From positions 124,001 through 188,000 of the forward strand of contig NZ_JACEFA010000004.1 in the NCBI RefSeq assembly GCF_014083865.1: 64,000 bases of DNA, given 5' to 3'. The position numbers and the translations under genes were made by a program. Shown here piece after piece: positions 57,939 to 64,000 of this stretch. Each line of letters begins with the position of its first letter. Position 1 is the first letter of the stretch. This stretch comes from Paraliobacillus salinarum. GTDB lineage: Bacteria > Bacillota > Bacilli > Bacillales > Amphibacillaceae. A model generated the notes under the pieces. It saw nothing but the letters and a program-made list of their open reading frames with translations, was not told the DNA's origin and ran no database searches.

Positions 57939-58298
57939 ATGGAACATATTATTTTTATAGAAACAGGTGTTGGGATTGATACACACGGGCAAAATGTAAC
58001 AAAGGCAGCTGTCCGAGCAGTAGAGAATGCCATCCACTATAATTCAATGCCTGGATTAAAAGAATATTTACCAGGAAAGTCGTTAGACAATATGAAGGTA
58101 AATGTAAAATTAGCTGTTCCCGCTGATAAAGATCTCGTTGATATCGAAGTAATTCGAAAAGAGATTCCATATGGCACAGTCACGGTTGAAATCGTTGATG
58201 GCGGGATGGCAACGATAAGTGGAATTGTTTTAGAAGAACAAGAGGACAAAAATGATCTAATGTATATCGTTAACGCCGCTGTTGAAGTTGGCTATTAA
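57939..58298 (+). CDS. Lin0512 family protein
   Basis: A 119-residue protein with IETGVGIDTHGQNVTKAAVR and VEIVDGGMATISGIV, the pattern of the Lin0512/TIGR02058 family. Its biochemical role is not known; the fold is related to small oligomeric enzymes. AAGGAG lies seven bases before ATG 57939. It has its own terminator and stands between the mannosidase operon and the aldo/keto reductase. Confidence 0.88.
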   Translation: MEHIIFIETGVGIDTHGQNVTKAAVRAVENAIHYNSMPGLKEYLPGKSLDNMKVNVKLAVPADKDLVDIEVIRKEIPYGTVTVEIVDGGMATISGIVLEEQEDKNDLMYIVNAAVEVGY

Positions 58299-58311
58299 TC
58301 TTTGTTAATCG

Positions 58312-58355
58312 AATCTCCTTTATTTTATCTAAAATAAAGGAGATTTATTTTTTTT
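58312..58355 (+). terminator. Intrinsic terminator of the Lin0512 gene
   Basis: Perfect 16-bp stem (58312-58327 with 58330-58345) and a two-base gap, followed by TATTTTTTTT. The purine arm AAAGGAGATT should not be confused with a ribosome site. Confidence 0.92.
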
Positions 58356-58396
58356 ATTGAATAATTGTTATATACCCTAAAAAGGAGATGGATCAC

Positions 58397-59395
58397 ATGA
58401 CATACATTGCAGCAACAGATCGATACGAACAGATTCCATATCATCGCGTTGGTCATTCTGGATTGAAACTTCCAGCTATTTCTCTTGGATTATGGAACAA
58501 TTTTGGTGGTACTGATGCAGTTGAAAATCAACGTGCCATGCTTCATCGAGCATTTGATTTAGGCATCACACATTTTGACTTGGCAAATAATTACGGGCCT
58601 CCACCAGGATCGGCTGAAGAAAACTTCGGTAATATATTAAAAAAAGATTTTCAACCTTACCGAGATGAATTAATCATATCAACTAAAGCTGGGTATAAAA
58701 TGTGGGATGGTCCTTATGGCGATTGGGGCTCAAAGAAATATTTAATTTCTAGCTTGGATCAAAGTTTAAAGCGTTTACAATTAGACTATGTTGATATCTT
58801 CTATCATCATCGTCCTGATCCGGACACACCGTTAGAGGAAACAATGGCTGCACTTGACCTAGTCGTTCGTCAAGGCAAGGCATTATATGTTGGTATATCT
58901 AACTATTCTGCAGGCGACACAGAAAAAGCAATTGAGATTTTGCAACGACAAGGTACACCGTTTATTATTCATCAAGCTGCTTATTCCATGCTAAATCGTT
59001 GGATTGAAGATGGTCTAACCGATGTGTTAGAAAAAGGTGGAGCTGGATGTATTGCATTTGTACCATTAGCACAAGGATTATTAACAAACAAGTATTTAAA
59101 AGGAATTCCAGAAGATTCGCGAGCAGCGAAAGAGCATATTCCTTTCCTTAATAACAAGGATATCACCAACGAAGTTATAGAAAAAGTAAAGAAATTAGAT
59201 GCCTTAGCAAACGAACGAGGGCAATCTCTTGCTCAAATGGCGCTTGCTTGGGTTTTACAAGAAAAAACGGTTGTATCTGCGCTAATTGGCGCTAGTCGTG
59301 TAAGTCAAATTGAAGAGAATGTAAAGGCACTAGACAATACCTCTTTTACAAAAGATGAATTGTCGCTAATTAAAAATATTTTAGGTGAGAATTAA
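58397..59395 (+). CDS. Aldo/keto reductase (YghZ-like)
   Basis: A 332-residue AKR. The catalytic tetrad shows in HFDLANNYGPPPGSAE (Asp, Tyr) and STKAGYKMWDG (Lys) and YHHRPDPDTP (His). The GPPPGSAE loop and length match the YghZ/AKR14 type, which detoxifies methylglyoxal and other aldehydes with NADPH. ATG 58397 has AAGGAG nine bases upstream; the ATG at 58388 is too close. It stands alone with its own terminator. Confidence 0.93.
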   Translation: MTYIAATDRYEQIPYHRVGHSGLKLPAISLGLWNNFGGTDAVENQRAMLHRAFDLGITHFDLANNYGPPPGSAEENFGNILKKDFQPYRDELIISTKAGYKMWDGPYGDWGSKKYLISSLDQSLKRLQLDYVDIFYHHRPDPDTPLEETMAALDLVVRQGKALYVGISNYSAGDTEKAIEILQRQGTPFIIHQAAYSMLNRWIEDGLTDVLEKGGAGCIAFVPLAQGLLTNKYLKGIPEDSRAAKEHIPFLNNKDITNEVIEKVKKLDALANERGQSLAQMALAWVLQEKTVVSALIGASRVSQIEENVKALDNTSFTKDELSLIKNILGEN

Positions 59396-59430
59396 TTGCT
59401 TTATAAGCTATCATTTTGATTAAGCTAATA

Positions 59431-59462
59431 AATAACCGAGTGATAACGCTCGGTTATTTATT
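59431..59462 (+). terminator. Terminator of the aldo/keto reductase gene
   Basis: Perfect 10-bp stem AATAACCGAG/CTCGGTTATT with an eight-base loop, followed by TATTG. Confidence 0.8.
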
Positions 59463-59561
59463 GACATAGAATTCATTGTTGCAAGTAAATTGTAATTAAT
59501 TAAAAAGTATACTGTTTGTACTAATTTATTATTCTTATTTAGTTTCCTTTTTTACTGTTTT

Positions 59562-60209
59562 TTACCAGCTGTATATTTGTTCGGGATTTTCTTTTAAGGT
59601 GTTATACGTATCTTCTGACAATTGTTTTATTTTTATATCTGCTTGAACAGATTCAACCGCTAACCGACTCGTAAGCTCATTTCGGAAATCTTGTTCGAAT
59701 GAAATATTTTTATCATTTAGCGAAACAATCACACTAGCAATTGTTCCCTCTTTATTCAAATAACCAGATGTAATACTTTGCTGAATAAATTGGTTTGAAA
59801 AATCATATAAGGTTACATCCTCTTCCTCAATGGTTTGTAATAATTGTTCTGCTTCTTGATTCAAAGGATTCACTTCTAACACTGACAAGTCTCTGTTAAC
59901 AATTACTTCAACACTTGGATTAATTTTTAAAATAATTGCATAGGAAGCTTCTGTTGATCTAGCAGAGAAGATATTTATCACAATTACTATGAGAAAAGCA
60001 ACCGCGATTAATTTGATAATATGAGGTACAGAGGTTATGAGCTGTTTTTTTTCTACTACATCGTTCTCGGAAATAGTAACTTCCTCTCCAACTTCAGGCA
60101 TATATCCCTTTGTTCTATTTACTCGCTTAAAATCACCTTCATTGGTCAATATAATATACTGTTTTTTCTGCACTTCCATTACGATGCCGTGTAATTTATC
60201 ATAATTCAT
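59562..60209 (-). CDS. RsgI-like anti-sigma factor domain protein
   Basis: A 215-residue protein: an N-terminal cytoplasmic RsgI domain (HGIVMEVQKKQYIILTNEG, VNRTKGYMPEVGEEV), one membrane helix at about 63-82 (IIKLIAVAFLIVIVINIF), and an outer domain with YAIILKINPSVEVIVNRD, the PA14-independent conserved segment of RsgI proteins. RsgI controls the heat/polysaccharide sigma factor SigI and is normally encoded directly after sigI; no sigI gene lies upstream here. The ectodomain is short, without a carbohydrate-binding module. ATG 60209 is seven bases after AGGTG. Confidence 0.85.
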   Translation of the reverse strand: MNYDKLHGIVMEVQKKQYIILTNEGDFKRVNRTKGYMPEVGEEVTISENDVVEKKQLITSVPHIIKLIAVAFLIVIVINIFSARSTEASYAIILKINPSVEVIVNRDLSVLEVNPLNQEAEQLLQTIEEEDVTLYDFSNQFIQQSITSGYLNKEGTIASVIVSLNDKNISFEQDFRNELTSRLAVESVQADIKIKQLSEDTYNTLKENPEQIYSW

Positions 60210-60305
60210 CATGCCACACCTTTGCATTATTATGTTTACTGGCTATTAAAGTACATCCAGTGATAGAGTTCTTCTTTCATATTGAATAAAAAATAATTCA
60301 ATCAT

Positions 60306-60340
60306 GTTATCTATTATTTTATTATAGATAACGCTTACAA
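60306..60340 (-). promoter_or_regulatory. Near-perfect cre box and palindrome before the rsgI-like gene
   Basis: On the minus strand TTGTAAGCGTTATCTA (60340-60325) matches 15 of 16 positions of the cre consensus. It overlaps a perfect inverted repeat GTTATCTAT/ATAGATAAC (60332-60324 with 60314-60306). TATAAT lies inside, so CcpA would probably repress. The gap 60210-60574 holds no gene. Confidence 0.6.
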
Positions 60341-60540
60341 TTACTATTAAATTACTTCTTATTCCAATTATGACTTAGAACCTTACTTATGACAATGCGT
60401 TTAATCATAGCATATCTATATTCTTTCGCAATTCTTATCAGTTTAAATGACGTTTTCTTATTATATTATTAAAAATAATCTACTATCACGTGCTCATTTA
60501 TACATATTAAAACATTCTAAGTACGAACTATCCTCAAACA

Positions 60541-60570
60541 TAAAAAACTACGCCTAGACGTAGTTTTTAG
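60541..60570 (-). terminator. Intrinsic terminator of manA
   Basis: Stem AAAAACTACG/CGTAGTTTTT with a six-base loop, minus strand ending TTTTTTATG, five bases beyond the manA stop. Confidence 0.88.
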
Positions 60571-60574
60571 TAGC

Positions 60575-61543
60575 TTATTTTGTTGGAGTTGGATAGGAAA
60601 CTAAGCATTCCGCTTTTCCACTTAAATGAAAATCTGAAATGGTAGCAGGAATGATAAAGTGGTCTCCTTTTTTAATATTAAATTTTTTGCCATCGATCGT
60701 TAACACAGCTTGTCCCTCCACTACACTTACTTGTAAGAAATCAGCTGTACGTGTTTGATTTACTTCGCCATCAAGATCCCAATGATACACAGTGAAATAG
60801 TTTTCTGTTACTAAGCGTTTTGCAGTTAGCCCATCTAGTTCCTCTACTACTTGATCGTAATCTGGAGTATGATGAGGCACGGTGGTTACTTCTACTGAAG
60901 AATCGAGATGTAATTCACGTGTATTGCCTTCTGCATCGGTTCGATCATAATCATAAACACGATAGGTAATATCTGAGCTTTGTTGTGTTTCTAAAATAAC
61001 TAATCCAGAACCAATAGCATGAATCGTACCACTTGGCACATAAACAAAATCACCAGCTTTTACTGGAACACGACGCAACAGGTCCCCCCAATTTTCGTCT
61101 TCAATCATTTTTGCAAGCTCTTCTTTCGTTTGTGCGTGATGTCCACAGACAATCTCTGCCCCTTCTTCTGCTGATAATACATACCAACACTCTGTTTTAC
61201 CATAGGGTTGTCCTTCCACTTCGCGTGCATAAGTATCGTCAGGATGAACTTGAACAGATAAATCTGCTGCAGCATCTAATATTTTAATTAATAACGGAAA
61301 AGCTTCGTTATTGTTTGCTGTCTTATTAAAAAGTTCACCTTGCTGCTCCCATGCATCTAATAAGGTTTTTCCAGCTAGTTCTCCATTTATGATTTTACTC
61401 GGTCCATTTGGATGTGCGGAAATTACCCATGCCTCTCCAGTTTGGTCATTAGGAATATCACAGTTAAATTCCGTACGTAGCTTGTGACCTCCCCAAATAC
61501 GCTCTTTAAACACAGGCTCTAAGAATAATGGCTCTTGATACAT
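60575..61543 (-). CDS. manA: Mannose-6-phosphate isomerase, class I
   Basis: A 322-residue cupin isomerase of the Bacillus type. Zinc ligands lie in LSVQVHPDDTYARE (Gln, His) and GKTECWYVL (Glu), and IHAIGSGLVILETQQSSD gives the later His and the active-site region. WGGHKLRTEF marks the N-terminus. It converts mannose-6-phosphate to fructose-6-phosphate, the entry of mannose released by the mannosidases. ATG 61543 lies 11 bases after AAGGGAG; the in-frame ATG 61552 is too close to it. Upstream is a dense DnaA-box cluster. Confidence 0.96.
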   Translation of the reverse strand: MYQEPLFLEPVFKERIWGGHKLRTEFNCDIPNDQTGEAWVISAHPNGPSKIINGELAGKTLLDAWEQQGELFNKTANNNEAFPLLIKILDAAADLSVQVHPDDTYAREVEGQPYGKTECWYVLSAEEGAEIVCGHHAQTKEELAKMIEDENWGDLLRRVPVKAGDFVYVPSGTIHAIGSGLVILETQQSSDITYRVYDYDRTDAEGNTRELHLDSSVEVTTVPHHTPDYDQVVEELDGLTAKRLVTENYFTVYHWDLDGEVNQTRTADFLQVSVVEGQAVLTIDGKKFNIKKGDHFIIPATISDFHLSGKAECLVSYPTPTK

Positions 61544-61617
61544 AAATAACATATCTCCCTTATGTTTTTCTTTATTTACTATTTTATCACAGAAATGCAT
61601 CTTTGGATTTTCAACTT

Positions 61618-61881
61618 TTGTCCACATTTTTATGCACATTCTAAATAAAAAACTCTTTATCAACAGGAATTAATCGGTTATGCACAGGTTTTCCACAACT
61701 TTTCTTAGTGCACTACAAAACTGTTTTGCATATTTTGTATAAGAATAATTGTTCGCTACTAAATATAGAGAGTTATCCTCAGGTTTATGCACAGGTTGTG
61801 TATAAGTTTGATTAGTTATCCACGGTTTAGCTTTAAACAATGCAATCTTAGTAATGTTTTTCGTTTTTAGCTTGTGTATAA
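61618..61881. promoter_or_regulatory. DnaA-box cluster
   Basis: Eleven 9-mers resembling TTATNCACA occur in 264 bp. Exact matches: TTATGCACA at 61630, 61678 and 61785 (plus strand) and TTATACACA on the minus strand at 61805-61797 and 61881-61873. One-mismatch copies: TTGTCCACA 61618, TTATCAACA 61657, TTTTCCACA 61689, TTATCCTCA 61773, TTATCCACG 61816, and TTATACAAA on the minus strand at 61742-61734. No dnaA or dnaN gene is near, so this is more like the DnaA-titrating clusters near the Bacillus origin than oriC itself. Confidence 0.82.
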
Positions 61882-61895
61882 CTACTTTTTGGCTG

Positions 61896-63401
61896 TTAAA
61901 AATTTCTCCATTGGCTCGGTGTTGCACCAACATTTTTCTTAAATTGTTTGTAAAAATAGGTGGTGTCAGAATAGCCTACTATAATTCCGATTTCTCCTGC
62001 ACGGTAATGTGTTGTTTTTAATAACTCTTTTGCCTTTTCTAATCTATACCGATTCAGATACTCAGAAAAAACAATTCCTAGTTCCTTTTGAAACAGTTGC
62101 CCTAAATAGATTGCGTTAACATGGAATTGTTGTCCTAAAGTCTTTAATGATATTCCTTCGTTGTAATGCGCGTGAATAAAATCTAGTACATTCTGAACGA
62201 TTGGACTTCGCTCACTTTTCTGTTCGTGAATGGATAGCATTAATTCATAGCAATATTCCTTTAATATTTCTTTTAATTGATTAACATCCTGACTATAAGA
62301 TATTTTTTCAACGGATGCTGTATAGTAAGATATATCATCCGTTTTAAGTGAATAGTGAATATAAGATATAAAATCAAAGGTATATCTTCTAGCTACCTGT
62401 GGCGAGATATATTTAGAGTGGTGAACAAGATATTGAAAGAAAGTATCAATTACGTTTAATGGCTCACCTTCTCGGTTAAGCATTTGCTTTACTATTTCAT
62501 CCTTTAAAACTTGTTGTTCTTTCAACTCTCGCTGCTTGTTCACAACAAACCGACTAGAAATCAATACATTAGGTTGAGAATATAATTCAAGTAAGCTGTT
62601 TTCTATCGCATTAGTAAAACTATCGACAATCGTTTCCATTTGCGAAACAGGTTCGCCCATTGATAAATAAAATAAGCCTGTTTTTAATTCCCCTGTTTTT
62701 AAATCATTTACTAAAGTTTGATTATCAGAATACAATTGCTCTTCGTTTAAACCTTCGAAAATAATGATAAGTTCTTGGTTCGGACTATACAGACAGTCGG
62801 CTGTATAATTCGAATAAATATAATTTCTAATTGCATGCTTCGTTTCAGTATTTTGATAATTTTCAAAGCTTAAAATGGATACATTAAAATAAGGTTGGTT
62901 AAACGTTACATTATATAGCGATAGCCTTTCTAAACAATCATGCTTATCAATTTCACCATTTAAAAATTGCCATAATGCGTTATCTTTTAAAGTAAAAGAA
63001 TGTTCTGCCTCATTCTTATCATTAATTACATTCATTTTTTGCCCAATATTTTGAAGGGTTGCAATTAGTTCAACTTCATCTACAGGCTTTACCAAGTAGT
63101 TTTCAACACCCAGCAATAAACTTTTTTTGATGTACTTAAATTCTTGATAACCAGTCAAAACAATACTTTTCATTTGCGGCTGAATTTCTATCGCTTTTTT
63201 TATTAATTCTAATCCTGTCATTCTATCCATTAATATATCAGTAATTAATAAGTCTATAGTATTATTTTCGATAAATTCTAAGGCTTGCTCTCCACTGTCA
63301 GCAGTCGCGACAATTTCAAACCCATAATCCTCCCAATCTAATAATGCTTTCATTCCTGCTGTGATTATGGTTTCGTCATCAACAATAAGTACTTTATACA
63401 T
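61896..63401 (-). CDS. AraC-type response regulator (YesN-like)
   Basis: A 501-residue regulator with an N-terminal receiver (Asp55 in LLITDILMD) and a C-terminal AraC domain (LKTLGQQFHVNAIYLGQLFQ and IGIIVGYSDTTYFYKQFKK, ending VGATPSQWRNF). ATG 63401 has GAGGTG six bases upstream; a further in-frame start at 63437 lies inside the kinase gene. Its start overlaps the kinase stop by eight bases. With the kinase it may sense mannosides or related sugars, as manA lies next to it. Confidence 0.93.
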   Translation of the reverse strand: MYKVLIVDDETIITAGMKALLDWEDYGFEIVATADSGEQALEFIENNTIDLLITDILMDRMTGLELIKKAIEIQPQMKSIVLTGYQEFKYIKKSLLLGVENYLVKPVDEVELIATLQNIGQKMNVINDKNEAEHSFTLKDNALWQFLNGEIDKHDCLERLSLYNVTFNQPYFNVSILSFENYQNTETKHAIRNYIYSNYTADCLYSPNQELIIIFEGLNEEQLYSDNQTLVNDLKTGELKTGLFYLSMGEPVSQMETIVDSFTNAIENSLLELYSQPNVLISSRFVVNKQRELKEQQVLKDEIVKQMLNREGEPLNVIDTFFQYLVHHSKYISPQVARRYTFDFISYIHYSLKTDDISYYTASVEKISYSQDVNQLKEILKEYCYELMLSIHEQKSERSPIVQNVLDFIHAHYNEGISLKTLGQQFHVNAIYLGQLFQKELGIVFSEYLNRYRLEKAKELLKTTHYRAGEIGIIVGYSDTTYFYKQFKKNVGATPSQWRNF

Positions 63402-64000
63402 GTCTATCACCTCTTTTAGGTATGGATAATATGACACTTATTCCCGCATATTCATTAGTTTGTATTGTAATCCCAAAAGCGTTTCCGTATTTTAATTTTA
63501 AACGCTGATGAATATTCCTTAAACCAATCGATTGGACCTCTTCATTCTCTATCGTTTCAAGGTAGCGCATAACCTGATCTAGTCTCTCCTCTGTCATTCC
63601 TTTGCCATTGTCATCTACAATAATGTTTATTTGATCTTCTAGTTCTATCACTCGAATAATTAATTGATTGTCTAAACGATCTTTTTTAAATCCATGAATA
63701 AAATAATTCTCAATAATTGGTTGTAAAATTAATTTTTGTACAAGTATTTGTTTGACGTCACTAGGTACATCAAAACGAACTTGTAATTTATTGGGGTATT
63801 TAAACTGCATTAATTTTATATATTGATTCACGTTTTCTATTTCCGTATATAAAGGTACGGTATCATTGGACTGTAATGAATATCTAAATAGTTTAGATAA
63901 ATGAAAAATCATTTTACCGGATGTCTGTGATCCTTCAACAATAGCTACCATTCTTATTGCTTCAAGCGTATTAAATAAAAAATGTGGATCGATTTGTGCT
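63394..64000 (-). CDS. Sensor histidine kinase (YesM-like), C-terminal part
   Basis: The frame is open to the window edge, so only the last 201 residues are present. It begins AQIDPHFLFNTLEAIRMVA, the YesM-type His_kinase motif with the phosphorylated histidine, followed by the ATPase domain with LILQPIIENYFIHGF (N box), DDNGKGM and SIGLRNIHQRL. The sensing and membrane parts lie outside. It is translated together with the response regulator at 63401. Confidence 0.93.
   Translation of the reverse strand, partial: AQIDPHFLFNTLEAIRMVAIVEGSQTSGKMIFHLSKLFRYSLQSNDTVPLYTEIENVNQYIKLMQFKYPNKLQVRFDVPSDVKQILVQKLILQPIIENYFIHGFKKDRLDNQLIIRVIELEDQINIIVDDNGKGMTEERLDQVMRYLETIENEEVQSIGLRNIHQRLKLKYGNAFGITIQTNEYAGISVILSIPKRGDRHV

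Noticed and set aside
61618-61881. The chromosomal origin itself
   Set aside because: dnaA, dnaN, rpmH and other origin markers are missing and no clear AT-rich unwinding element follows.
61670-61933. An 87-residue minus-strand open frame
   Set aside because: It covers the DnaA-box cluster, has no ribosome site and its composition is set by repeated TTATNCACA motifs.

Overview
The window is AT-rich and reads as Bacillota, family Bacillaceae, probably a salt-tolerant Gracilibacillus/Oceanobacillus-type genus (inference, no marker gene sequenced here settles it). Supporting signs are strong AGGAGG ribosome sites, TTG/GTG starts, Bacillus-type regulators (LicT with RAT antiterminators, YesM/YesN pairs, CcpA-like cre boxes), an RsgI-like protein and intrinsic terminators. 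There are no rRNA or tRNA genes, no intact insertion sequence and no CRISPR array.

Region 1 (1-4.1 kb, minus strand) is a decaying defence island: qatB, qatC and the start of qatD of a Qat-type anti-phage system. A short frameshifted tail of another gene sits where qatA should be, behind a nuclease-helicase gene that is interrupted by an in-frame TAG.

Region 2 (4.3-22 kb) is mixed metabolism: a MarR regulator, an OsmC peroxidase with a lipoyl-domain dihydrolipoamide dehydrogenase, a licT-bglP-bglH aryl-beta-glucoside operon with two RAT/terminator leaders, an orphan TPR-like protein, an SDR with a divergent WYL regulator, several gene remnants (LysM, EF-hand/Excalibur-like, a duplicated membrane-anchored protein) and pntAB transhydrogenase.

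Region 3 (22-36 kb, minus) is a glycan-uptake cluster: YesM/YesN-type two-component system, ABC importer, GH42 and GH35 beta-galactosidases, a YesL-like protein and a GH20 beta-hexosaminidase. Region 4 (36-43 kb) separates the two sugar clusters and holds an LprI-domain lipoprotein, rlmH, a LOG-family gene, an M20-DUF3100 operon, an exact-period 52-bp tandem repeat, a GNAT and a DUF5412 gene.

Region 5 (43-64 kb) is the matching mannoside cluster on the plus strand: YesL-like protein, one-piece membrane AraC regulator, LplB/YtcP/LplA-type importer, two GH38 alpha-mannosidases and a GH125 exo-alpha-1,6-mannosidase. It is followed by a Lin0512 protein, an aldo/keto reductase, an orphan RsgI-like protein, manA and another histidine kinase/AraC response regulator pair. 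Together regions 3 and 5 supply enzymes to trim Gal-GlcNAc-Man chains, the architecture of N-glycan antennae and core, with ManA feeding mannose-6-phosphate to glycolysis. None of the glycosidases shows a signal peptide, so digestion is predicted to be intracellular after oligosaccharide import.

The strongest non-coding signal is a cluster of about eleven DnaA-box-like 9-mers in 264 bp (61618-61881) between the AraC response regulator and manA, resembling the oriC-proximal DnaA-box clusters known from Bacillus subtilis; rlmH nearby fits an origin-proximal position.
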